This document shows, piece after piece, positions 47,180 to 55,850 of a stretch of 64,000 bases of DNA. The translations under genes and the position numbers were made by a program. The stretch lies in NCBI GenBank assembly GCA_004794785.1, contig SJOL01006425.1, positions 853,853 to 917,852 on the forward strand, given 5' to 3'. Under the pieces are notes generated by a model, which saw only the letters and a list, made by a program, of their open reading frames with translations, was not told where the DNA came from and made no database searches. The DNA is from Opisthorchis felineus. Lineage: Eukaryota > Platyhelminthes > Trematoda > Opisthorchiida > Opisthorchiidae. The number at the start of each line of letters is the position of its first letter. Position 1 is the stretch's first letter.

Positions 47180-47480
47180 TGTGTTGAAGCCTCGTCGATA
47201 GAACCAGAGCATATATTTACACAATCGAATTCAACGACTTACACTACGGTCTACATGGGACAAACTGTCGGGGATATTCACATCAGAATCGGCAAGCACA
47301 AGAGAAGAGTAAACAGACTACCATGGAACGCAGGTCAATATCGAACGCTAGTCAAAGACTCAACAATGGCAGAACGTGCTCTAAACGTAGGACACAAAAT
47401 AGTTTTAGAAGATACTGATGTTTTGAGGTGGCGACTACGAATAACACGAGATGGTGTAAGTCGCCAACCATTCTAGTGTG
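47180..47480 (+). pseudogene. GIY-YIG endonuclease fragment of a Penelope-like element
   Basis: The frame reads TTVYMGQTVGDIHIRIGKHK, then RRVNRLPWNAGQYRTLVKD and STMAERALNVGHKIVLEDTD. YMGQT corresponds to the YIG half of the GIY-YIG motif. The Arg in RIGKHK is at the place of the catalytic Arg, and AERALNVGH matches the conserved A/H...GH part. The GIY half is not visible, so this is a 5'-truncated domain. It ends at TAG 47474-47476. The frame is continuous with the host exon that ends at 47111. Confidence 0.7.
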
Positions 47481-47818
47481 AATAGGATTGAGGGCTTGTG
47501 CAGAGAGGTTTTGAATCAGATGATTTGTTAAGGGACAGTATGTGGCTGTCAGTGGAGTCGAGTCGCCAACACAAGTGGTATTAAATCTGGAGTTCATAGC
47601 CCAAGCCACACAACCTCCCTCTCTCTCCTAACCAGCTTGTCATAGCATTAACTATTCCACATACATCATTTGAAGTACCTGGAACCGGAAGAACAAGGTC
47701 CCAATACCGACCAAATTGATATTAAACTCCCTCACCCTTGGCACATCGGTCGCAAGGCTTGGTCACCCTTATTAATCGTCCTTCAACACAGAATTAGTCT
47801 CCTGGTTGGAAGTGTTGC

Positions 47819-47903
47819 CGCTGACTGGTTCTTTATCGGTCTTGTAACCTACCAACTTGGCCCGACAAAGCCTTCATGTCAAAAGCGAAACGTCGTCCAC
47901 CGA
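47819..47903 (+). repeat. Degenerate third copy of the GAAACGTTGCCC-type repeat
   Basis: It follows the same order as arm 2 (gactggttcttt, ccaacttggcccgac, aaagcgaaacgtcg) with more changes. It lies about 350 bases after the GIY-YIG fragment, in the same orientation, and probably belongs to the same element. Confidence 0.5.
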
Positions 47904-48429
47904 AGCCAGGAGCGTTAGATACCGTCGTTTGAAACTCAAACTACGGGCTTTTATATCCTAAGTTGAATTTTGGTATGGAATATTCCAATTGGCATCGAGG
48001 ATGCAGTTCCGCGAACGTTTTTCCATACGGACTGCACGGTTGTAAAACAGCTGACTGGACGTTCAAGCAGAAAACCGCTTATGCAACAAGAGGCATTGAC
48101 TCGCATCAGAACAAGATAGTATTGTCACGTGATATGAACGGCTGTCATGTCTTTGTGATCAATCGATGGCCAAGACAGGCTAGCTGACAGAGTTACTTGT
48201 TTGTGCGCATAGGTAGTGTGGTTCTTTGATCCTCTCGTGGTTGCTTGTGTCGGGTATAGAATCAGCCGGACATCAAACAGGGTTTTGAAGGATCCATTCT
48301 GTTAAAGCTAGTGGTCTATCTCAGTGAAATAGTTTGAGTGCGCTGGCGTTGGGTTTTTTTTAAGTCCCGCTCGTAGGCAGCTTTGGTGTTCAATAGTTCG
48401 TCGTGACAATTATCTAGTTGTACCCTGTA

Positions 48430-48515
48430 TATAGACGTAATACACTACTCGTAAGGTTGCTGAAAACTCTTCGACAGGCCACGACCGGTTTCGCCCTTCT
48501 TGGGGCTTCCTGAAA
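48430..48515 (-). repeat. Copy C of the hammerhead-carrying repeat
   Basis: The copy shares agacgtaatacactact and gctgaaaactcttcgaca with copy A. On the minus strand it keeps GCCC...GGGC (a perfect stem II), CGAAACCGGTC and GTGGCCTGTC, but CTGATGA is decayed to a CAGGAAG-like sequence. It breaks off after 48515. Confidence 0.6.
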
Positions 48516-48731
48516 ATGCTCCTTCCAAGAATGTTTTCCAAAAAATGGTCATTTTATGTTGCTCCCCGTGAAAATTAAGGAAAATTGTACGCTGTGTAAA
48601 ATGCATTCGATTCATTATTAATGGGTTCGAGTGAGAGACGTTTATGTTTAGACCTAAAGGTCGAACAAAAATGTGTTCTTGTACCTGAGAAGCAAAATTA
48701 AAGCGTGTTACACAGTCGCTTCAGAAGAGCT

Positions 48732-48840
48732 TAGTAAACAATCGGTAGTTTTTTTTAACTGGGCAACGTTTCGTTTTTGACACAAAAGCTTCATCAGACC
48801 AAGTTGGTCAGGTTTTAGGGCAGACGGAGAACCAATCAGT
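48732..48840 (-). repeat. Inverted-repeat arm 1 (GAAACGTTGCCC type)
   Basis: In reverse complement this piece runs from actgattggttctccg through cttggtctgatgaagc and cgaaacgttgcccag to accgattgtttac. It matches arm 2 at 49359-49484 along nearly its whole length with scattered differences. Confidence 0.75.
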
Positions 48841-48991
48841 AAGACTTTTTCGTATTAGCGCACTAGGTCAGTGTTGAGTGCCAATTAACGGCTGTTGTCA
48901 GTTAGTGCGGTTGCCAAAGTCTTGCGCTGATGGGTTGCAGAAATTTCAAATTAATTCCGATCGGCTCTTGTTCCTTAATCTTCCACTTCAG

Positions 48992-49054
48992 GATGCTTCC
49001 ATTGAGGATTCACCGCGGGTGCCACTGGTAGATTCCGTTGGTCTTCGTGGGCTT
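48992..49054 (+). CDS. Weak candidate mini-exon between inverted Penelope-type repeats
   Basis: A 21-codon segment (DASIEDSPRVPLVDSVGLRG and Leu) has a good acceptor (cttccacttcag ending 48991) and donor (gtgagt at 49055). It is phase 0 at both ends. The flanking exons at 47111 and 50413 both need phase 1, so it cannot be inserted alone without breaking the frame. It may be a rarely used exon with unseen partners, or chance. It sits between two inverted copies of a Penelope-associated repeat. Confidence 0.22.
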
Positions 49055-49358
49055 GTGAGTGTTGCGACAATTTAGTTGGGCGGAGGGAGTGTGGATGAGG
49101 TTAAGTGCAATTCAGGTGATGACTACTCCTTCTGATAACCTCACACCAACAAACACAGTCGCGTGAACAAAAACAAATTCGGTGGGAAACATTCAACAAT
49201 TCTCTAATCCGAGGAAAGAAGCATGTTCTCGAAAAATTCACTTTATCTATAGCTCATCTACCAAAGCGACTGTCACAAATCGCCCCGAAAAGGCCATAAA
49301 TCCAGCCTAGCAAACAAAATCCCTTAGCCGACACCTGACATCGATTTAGCCTGACTTA

Positions 49359-49484
49359 GCTGATTGGTTCTCCTTCCGCCTTGAATGTCGACCCAACCCG
49401 TAACCTAGTCACTTGGCCTGACGAAGCTTTTGGGATCAAAAACGAAACGTTGCCCAGCAATAAATATACCGATTGTTTCCCAAA
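49359..49484 (+). repeat. Inverted-repeat arm 2 (GAAACGTTGCCC type)
   Basis: This is the plus-strand copy, starting ctgattggttctcc, passing cctgacgaagctttt and aacgaaacgttgcccag, and ending accgattgtttcc. The piece from 49418 to 49450 has a hammerhead-like order (CTGACGA, a stem GCTTTTG/CAAAAAC with one mismatch, GAAAC), but an extra A after CTGACGA makes activity doubtful. Confidence 0.75.
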
Positions 49485-49490
49485 CTTTTC

Positions 49491-50412
49491 CGGAGCCATC
49501 AAACACTTATTTGAAACGAGGTGAAACCAAACGGATCCTTCAAGATCAGATTCAAATTAGTCGATCGAAGAGAGAGACCTGATGACCTGACAGATGCTTA
49601 TCCATGACACACGTGGCACTGCTTGCGTATACCGGTGCTAATCGATGCACCTTGCTGCATAAGCCGTCTACGCCTGTCCGTCTTGGACAGGCGTTCCGTA
49701 AACTTTGTTTTTGAAGCTCTATATGTTTATCGATGCTAAAGGTATTGCAGATAAAGGACCGTGACAGACACTGTTACATCTAGCTGTCACAGATAGCGAT
49801 TCATAATCAAAACATGGTGTGGGTATGCAATGGACTCTTAATTCGTTACTTGTTTTCACTATGAATAGAGTTATGTCATTTATCGGCACCAATCGCAGTT
49901 GTTCGCGTTTTCGAACCTTGCCCACTATTTCTGTAGTATAAACTCTCTGACCACCAGCTCTTCTGTACCGTCATTGAATAGCGCGGCTGACCCAGAGGTT
50001 AGGGCACAGTCTACCGATCGAGGGGTCTGTGATTCAAGTTCACCTCGATGCTTAGTCACTGCTGTCGACGCAGGGACCACGTGATAGGGTCTCAGTCCCC
50101 TGCTCCAAATAAGTTTTACGGTGATTATGCGATTCAAGTTCCGTGGCTATCTTTCACCTCCTGACGGAGAAAACAGGCTGATTGACCTGCGAATTCTCGA
50201 AAAGCTATTGTGCAATTTTTTCTCGACCTCGCGAGTAACTGAGGTCAAATGTTTATTAGTTTTGTGAAGAGATTTATTTGGGTTGGACTCGTCATGTCTA
50301 ACTCGCCGAAATATCGCGATAGCTTATTCTACAATATAACTGGTACACACGTACCGATGACACCTACACTTCACACGATCCCTTCTTTTATTGCTCTGTC
50401 CCAAAGTTGTAG
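49491..50412. other. Intron before the last exon
   Basis: A Ser-rich frame at 49937-50080 (SLTTSSSVPSLNSAADPEVR) resembles the host protein in composition, with acceptor-like ctgtag, but its phases (2 in, 2 out) do not fit the neighbours. Otherwise nothing was recognised. Confidence 0.4.
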
Positions 50413-50813
50413 ATAAATTGCTTTTTTCAACACAACCGATCAGCCGATCACGTTCGGACGATAGCTATCAACGCCAAACATCCCTCCCAATGCGCGACCA
50501 CTTCCAGTTTGTGCCGCTAGACCAGGACAGACATATTAGCTCGGGTCAACAGGCGCGGCCCACAACCGACGCTCACGTGGCAACTAGTGGGCCCACCGAC
50601 ACGACAACGAGAACAACAAATAAGTCAGTCGGACGACTCGCCCCGTCGAACAATGCGCCGAAAGCTACATCACCCAGTAAGCCAGCGGAACCCTCGGCCA
50701 AATGGGAGCAGTCCAGGCAATCAGATGTGCCCACCCAGAAAGTGCAATACAGTCCGGTCTGTTCCGGTGCGCCAACCAATGCCATCAACGAAGAAGACGA
50801 GGAATACTACTGA
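50413..50813 (+). CDS. Last exon of the large gene, acidic C-terminus and stop
   Basis: The acceptor is ccaaagttgtag ending at 50412 (the AG ending at 50406 is an alternative in the same phase that adds two residues). The exon enters in phase 1, matching the exon ending at 47111, and encodes about 133 residues to TGA at 50811-50813. The content is Arg/Ser/Asp-rich at first (SRSRSDDSYQRQTS), then Thr/Pro-rich (TSGPTDTTTRTTNKS). A Ser/Pro/Ala/Lys run follows, and the chain ends NEEDEEYY. An acidic tail ending in two tyrosines could be a short docking signal, which is speculation. No canonical AATAAA follows before the facing gene; an ATTAAA occurs only at 51688-51693. Confidence 0.75.
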
Positions 50814-51354
50814 GGTGAAAATGGAACCTCTGAGCCTGAACAACCGTTCGTCCCGGTACCGCAACAACCAACGTGCAATACGTTCATCATCAGTATTCCA
50901 TCGCAACTTTTCACAGCACTGTATTTTTATTCATCTGTTTCCCCTGTGATTGGTCGAACGGTAACTTCCACGCCTGCGCGCCGTCGAACACGCCTGGGGA
51001 TCTGAGAAACACATCAGATCTACACATTTCCCGCTGCCATTATTCTTATTAACTTATCCATTATCGGAAGCACCTACTTTTGACCTTTTATTTTTTGTAC
51101 TTTAGCTGGATGTGTCTGACTGACATAATTCATATTTTTGCTTCGATTTGATTGGTTGTTCCCTTGTTCTGTGTGCTGCATTTCTTTTATTTTAATCCAG
51201 AACATGATGACTAAGCTCCCGAAAAAAAAATTGTGAACACGACCCGTTGTAGGCGCGACGTACACACACACACCATCACCTGTGTTCGCCCCATACTGCA
51301 AAGTACCTCAGCAATAATCTCACCTTTGCTACTGTACTCGCCTCTGTGTTTTTC
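50814..51354. other. Intergenic space between two convergent genes
   Basis: This holds the 3' UTRs of the plus-strand gene and the minus-strand gene. Minus-strand AATAAA signals are present (51087 and 51186). No canonical plus-strand signal is seen. Confidence 0.6.
51186..51191 (-). terminator. Poly(A) signal for the minus-strand gene
   Basis: The plus strand reads tttatt, giving AATAAA on the minus strand, 164 bases after the stop at 51355. A second one lies at 51087-51092. Position and orientation fit the 3' end of the minus-strand exon. Confidence 0.5.
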
Positions 51355-51664
51355 TTAATCCGTCAGTCGTCGCTTCGTGATTTGAAATCCATAGTTTTCT
51401 AGTGATGGCTGTCCTTCCGGACAATGTTCGATAGTTGTTCGGAATTCGTCCTCTTCGGTAGATACGGGCTTCCCGGTCAGCGTGGCGTAGTACCGAGCTG
51501 CTGCTCGCAACATGGTGTTTAGCACGGGTTCTGAAATGGAGCTACCAGGTGAAAACAGAATGCCTACTTTGTCGATTCCCACTGTCTGTTCGGGTGTATT
51601 TGTCTGCAGGACCCCAGGTATTGGCATCCACTTCCGTTGCTGGTCGTTTATTGGTCGGAGTCCC
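51355..51664 (-). CDS. Last exon of a minus-strand gene facing the large gene
   Basis: Read on the minus strand, an acceptor (gatatttccag) is followed from 51664 by an open segment of 102 residues to TAA at 51355-51357. It begins GLRPINDQQRKWMPIPGV, continues with a compact, well-mixed globular pattern (VGIDKVGILFSPGSSISEP, then LRAAARYYATLTGKP), and ends NYGFQITKRRLTD. Composition differs sharply from the low-complexity protein on the other strand and looks like a conserved enzyme or complex subunit, but I do not recognise it. The exon enters in phase 2; the upstream exons must lie to the right and were not identified. Minus-strand AATAAA signals lie 164 and about 260 bases beyond the stop. 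Confidence 0.62.
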
Positions 51665-52603
51665 CTGGAAATATCAACAATAAGGCGATTAAACCGATAT
51701 AGCTTATCCGGTAGTTAGGCAGTTGAGTATGTTGTACTATGGATTGAAGTGAAGACCAACTTCAGTAGTTTCAGTTTTTAGATGTGATGCTGACGCAGTC
51801 TGGTATAAACAGCGGAAGGAAACACCCAGTTTGCAATTCGCCTGAGGTTAGTGGACGTACTCCAGTTAATTGGGTTAATCGGTGCATACTTCATTTGTAG
51901 GTGGCTTGAGGATACTGTAAATTACTCCAAAAGGTGGACAGCGGGTCTCGTGTGTTAGAGCGGATCGAGGTTATGTGAACTCAAAAGTGAATTCATCTAT
52001 AAGAAGTGCGTTTATCTGGAATTTGTGCGTGCAGCACATCCAATACATTTATCAAATGCTGATCATGAAGTGTGGAAACAACAACGCACTGGAGCGATTC
52101 TGTCCATCCGGTTGCCCTTATCCTCATCATATCCATTAAAGCCACTGATGTTTCGTTGTCTTATTTGCAGCCCAGCGTTGCTTGTAAGTAAGAAACAGCA
52201 CATCTGACCCCTCGTTTTACTTGTCAACTTCATATCTCCTTCAGGATTTACGCAAGTGACAATGGTGTTGCTGGTACTGACAATGACGAGCATCTCCCAC
52301 CGACATCTGAATGCAACACCTGCTGCTTGGACCAATGTGTTGCCCTAACTTTCTTTACCCGAACCAAGCAGGCTCATAGCTTTATAGCCAATGTTTCTTG
52401 CGGCTGAAATATGATGTATAGAACCCGGTAATAATCAGCAGTTAGAAATGCAGACTGATGAGCTTCGTATACCACTTGCAAATTCATTCTCACTTAGCGG
52501 TTATAACCAGCAGTTCGAGGTACATTGATCACAGTCGCCATAGTTCTCCACGATAGCTGGTATCCACGCACTGAAACCGATAGCTTTGAGCAATTAATCA
52601 TGG
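51665..52603. other. Presumed intron of the minus-strand gene, no exon recognised
   Basis: A minus-strand frame at 52063-52335 (CRWEMLVIVSTSNTIVTCVN) has a donor-like gtaaaa, but the phase (1) does not match the phase-2 acceptor at 51664. Left unassigned. Confidence 0.4.
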
Positions 52604-53034
52604 ATGGTGTTGGTTGCAAGGCTGCAAGCTCAAAATTCGGAATCAGCTTCTCCTTACGATAGGGTCGAGGATAGCGACTCATTGGGAGTGTGGCTTGATT
52701 ATGTCCCCCAGTGTCTCCAACCATTGGTTCGTGCCGTTCTGGAGTCTCCAACCGAACAACCAACAATGGTCAAGGCGGATGAGTGTCACTGGCTCGGGCT
52801 TACACGCTTCGGTGCTGATGTTCTTGAAACGCTTCTGCGAAGAGGGTGGATCTGCCAGCGGAGCTTGTCACCTGTGTTTTCCCATTATTCCTCTCAAGCG
52901 ATGCGGGTGACTTTGTTCGGCCTGATGTCACCGCCAAGTCTTGGATATGCTTAAACGGCATCGATGTCCAGACATTGCAAGGTTTTTATACAAAACTAGT
53001 AAAACCAATCGGACGGTACATAGTTGTCATGTAA
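52604..53034 (+). pseudogene. Coding-like segment with one frameshift, unknown protein
   Basis: Two overlapping open segments in different frames together read like one globular protein end. The first (from an ATG at 52604) includes VWLDYVPQCLQPLVRAVLES and ADECHWLGLTRFGADVLETL, ending near LLRR. The second takes over at about 52840 and reads VDLPAELVTCVFPLFLSSD, then RPDVTAKSWICLNGIDVQTL, ending KLVKPIGRYIVVM with TAA at 53035-53037. One extra base around 52838-52846 explains the change. The distance is too small for an intron. It could be a decayed gene copy, a cellular gene with an assembly error, or part of an unrecognised transposon. A tRNA-derived SINE follows immediately. Confidence 0.45.
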
Positions 53035-53053
53035 CCTGAAGGTAGCACGGGGG

Positions 53054-53185
53054 GTGAGATACTGTCCCGATGCCCAGGCATGGACAGGAGTAATCAAGAA
53101 GCCAGAGTTAGATTCGAGCCACACATTTTTCGACCATTGGCCTCGCTCTTTAATCACTAAACTATCTCAGGGTCACATAAGTTTG
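53054..53185 (-). repeat. tRNA-derived SINE, copy 1
   Basis: On the minus strand it reads gagatagtttagtgatt (box A region), gtggctcgaatctaac (box B region), then ctcctgtccatgcctggg and gacagtatctcac. It matches the better copy at 56875-57015 in the same order. It sits directly after the frameshifted coding-like stretch at 52604-53034. Confidence 0.6.
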
Positions 53186-53924
53186 ATCGCAATGGCAAAT
53201 TTGTTGGCGAGCATAACAAGGTGAGTTGCATCACATGTCATTTCGTGCCAGAGTGAGTTCGTCCTCCGAGTGTATTACAACGCTTAACTAGGTGAATCTT
53301 CTGATCACGAAGTTTCGCTGGGCCGCACTCAACGGTGCGATGTGAAATGCATGCCAAATCCTGGAGCTCATATTACCTGCATCTCTGTGGGGCTACGTCT
53401 TCGGCGTAATTAGTGTTTGTATGCAAATATCTTGGGTAGATATCGATTTCGGATGTATCAAAGACCAGTTTGGACAGCGCTACCATCGAATTGACACTGG
53501 TGTGTTGGCTTTGTGAACTGAGGCGAAAGCTGGACGTGTACTGTCTAAGAGAGTTGGCGCAAGAGGCCTTAGCAACCAACATCATTCAGATAGGACACGT
53601 CGCTTGTGAGAAACTGTCAATTACTGTCCAAAAGAGGTTGAAGTTTCGCGTAAACGACTAACACTGTCTCAGCATCCGTCGTTAGGTAGAGGTATGACCC
53701 ACGCATCCACTCGCACGATCCTACGTCCTCCGAGTCCAGCTGCACGAGATAATGCCACACAGGATACTGTTGTCTCGTATTTTTAATGGCTATCGCAATA
53801 GATGCGCTCCACTCCACATACATTACAGATTCATTGTAATTAACAAGCTAAAAAGGATATTTCGTCAACTGACATTATATTTGACGTAGGTGTCACAACA
53901 ACTTCTCACTAAAGGTTCGAGTAT
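53186..53924. other. Unassigned, possibly old repeat DNA
   Basis: A plus-strand frame at 53470-53661 (LCELRRKLDVYCLRELAQEA) is not recognised. It leads up to the RTE C-terminal fragment. Confidence 0.35.
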
Positions 53925-54420
53925 ACAATCTTGTGGTGTGTTTTATGGGCCAGAAAACTGGCCGCCGCGAGCTGAGGATGTTGACACATTTCAGTGTTTG
54001 GTCATCGGTGTCCTCGGTACATTGCCCAAGTCTGATGAGAAAATCGCATCGGTAGGTCGAATGGTCTTCGGGGGACATAACCCACCCGCCATTATTGAGC
54101 TGACCACACTCCATATATTGCGCTGGCTTGGTCACCTGCTTCGTATGCCGGTCAACCGATTTTCTCGGAGCTCTTTCAGCCCAACCACGCAAAGGGATGA
54201 AACGAGTCAGAGGAAGTCAAGCAGTGACTTAGAAGCTTAGTATGGAAGTCAGTACCAGCAAACAACTGCGCAGGTCATTGCGGTCTCCCTGTATGGTGAC
54301 CCCGAGACGGGTTACTTCAATAGTTAGAGACTGGTGGACATGGCTCATTCGCGCGCTCACTGGTGCGCATACATCCAAGCTGTTACCTTTAATACACAAC
54401 CTACCCTCCCCATTTCCCCC
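53925..54420 (+). mobile_element. C-terminal part of an RTE-like reverse transcriptase protein
   Basis: The frame at 53935-54238 reads YGPENWPPRAEDVDTFQCLV, then HNPPAIIELTTLHILRWLGH and LLRMPVNRFS. This is the thumb-to-C-terminus region (YGCETWPLRAED... RLRWLGHVLRM in intact copies). After the TAG at 54238-54240 the similarity continues in another frame (VTPRRVTSIVRDWW). The family differs from the copies at 23-25 kb. No endonuclease or catalytic RT part is present. Confidence 0.7.
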
Positions 54421-54999
54421 ATGAAAAGTCCATTATCATTTCTAGACGCAGACGTCAACGATATCAGCTACTGCCTCCGATGCGAACCTACCCATTCCTA
54501 TTTTCCCAGATGATCGGTGAACGGAACTGTGTGGCTGCTGTACACCATGTACACGGTCATGTTGACGACATTCTCAAGGACCTTGTCATTCCTGAAAAAT
54601 ACAAGGATACATCAGGTTTTGTGCCTTGTGTTCGAGGATAGAAGCCTTGAGTTTGTATGTGTTCTCAGCGGGCGTTGTCTTCGTGAACTGATTCCAATAT
54701 ACCAGCGTCTCTTTGGCTTCTATTTCGCCACCAGATCGGCTGCAAGACCGAATATCGCCAGTAGCAATAGTGTCATGCACCACAAAGGTGGAACTAGGAT
54801 TTTTTGGCTAATAGCGTCGAAGCAAACCTCCATCAATCAGTTCAGTCCATTTCAGTTCGGTAACGGTGACGCTTGTATGCGTGCCGTGGATCGGATTGCA
54901 TAGCACGTGGCAGCGGACAGTATAGAATGAAGAGAAGATCGAATAAATTAGAGCAATAAACGATTAATTAGCTACCGATTAAGAATGACAAAATGGATA
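54421..54999. other. No gene recognised between two RTE fragments
   Basis: A plus-strand frame at 54517-54903 has no domain pattern. The stretch separates the plus-strand and minus-strand RTE fragments. Confidence 0.4.
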
Positions 55000-55850
55000 C
55001 AATAATGCCATTGGTTGAATGGCATCGTCATGTCGGTGATTAACTCCACTCACCGATCCGGCGGATCTCTGATACGCCAAGCCCACAAACTACGCGGACC
55101 AGCACATCTCCGTCTCTCATCAGTCACGCGTTGTGGGTCCTGACCTGCTTCAATGAATAGGGCGCCGTAAGACAGTCGAGCACCGAACATACCTAACGTG
55201 TCACTGGGTCAGAAAACGTGATGCGGCTGAATCAAGCTTATTTGTTGCCGTACTTAACTCCTGTTAATCCCATGTCCCAATGACATAAGTACCGATGGTC
55301 ACGCTATTCCGTCTTTCACGAACATTAGCCAGGCTTCACAACCGTAATACAACACGGGATGCACTACAGCACCGTGGACCTTGCCGTTCACCGCCGGGCT
55401 AAAATCACGTCGGCTTCATAGGCCACGACATTGAAGAAAAACGAAGCAGCATATGAAGGTCCTGGGATTCACTTCGTCCACAGTGCTGCCGCCCGAAACA
55501 ATGCAATTCACCTGGATGGAATCTGAAAACGGTACGACATAGTATGCGTACTCAAAGTTTTCCCAAGAGATATGTTTCAGGCCGGTAGCATTAGACACAG
55601 CAAGGGTTTCTTCTACAATCAAGTCAAATGGGAAATTGAGTAGCAAAAGTTATAAGAGTTAGCCTTTTTTTGGGTAACTGGGGATACCAACTGCGACACC
55701 GCTCTCTGTGAGTGCTGGTGGACCTGCGCAGGATGGTAGCCGTTAGCAACTTGAAAGCAAAGGTTATTAAACCGATACCCTGATGAGGATATTCAGATCT
55801 GACATCTTCCTGAAAGATGGGACTGACAGTAGATATAAGCCTCACTAGTG
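55000..55850 (-). mobile_element. Decayed RTE-like reverse transcriptase, minus strand
   Basis: On the minus strand, from 55845, a frame reads GIGLITFAFKLLTATILRRS followed by THRERCR, corresponding to the early RT motifs (RGISLIPVASKLL...RRL). After a gap a second frame (about 55390-55270) reads KVHGAVVHPVLYYGCEAWLM, the region after the RT fingers and palm. The catalytic centre is lost between them, and several stops interrupt the rest. The boundaries are approximate. Confidence 0.6.

Larger units (their letters stand above)
47480..49490. mobile_element. Penelope-like element debris with scrambled, inverted terminal repeats
   Basis: Downstream of the GIY-YIG fragment are several repeat pieces of the kind that flank Penelope-like elements. 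One plus-strand piece lies at 47819-47903. A piece at 48430-48515 belongs to the hammerhead-carrying repeat (minus). A pair at 48732-48840 (minus) and 49359-49484 (plus) is clearly the same sequence in opposite orientation; the shared core is gggcaacgtttcg and its complement. The arrangement is broken and mixed, as is common for these elements. The possible mini-exon at 48992 sits inside the inverted pair. Confidence 0.55.
4070..50813 (+). other. Gene span: thirteen-exon gene for a large Ser/Thr/Pro-rich protein of unknown family
   Basis: Thirteen open segments, each bounded by a plausible AG acceptor and GT donor, can be joined without breaking the frame at any of the twelve junctions. Exon phases alternate between 0, 1 and 2 and still match, and the total comes to about 1,421 codons ending in TGA at 50811-50813. 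The first exon starts inside a codon, so at least one 5' exon is missing. The product is low in hydrophobic residues, with no signal peptide or membrane segment. It has many S/T/P stretches and short helical pieces in the C-terminal third (exons at 42930, 45970 and 46966), then an acidic C-terminus. This composition fits a cytoplasmic scaffold or cytoskeletal protein, but that is only inference. I did not recognise a homologue. Introns range from about 280 bases to almost 16 kb and carry nearly all the mobile DNA. Confidence 0.75.

Noticed and set aside
52191..52203. Thirteen-base microexon between a good acceptor and gtaagt on the plus strand (around 52171-52190)
   Set aside because: No neighbouring plus-strand exon can be placed in phase; splice-like strings of this kind occur by chance.
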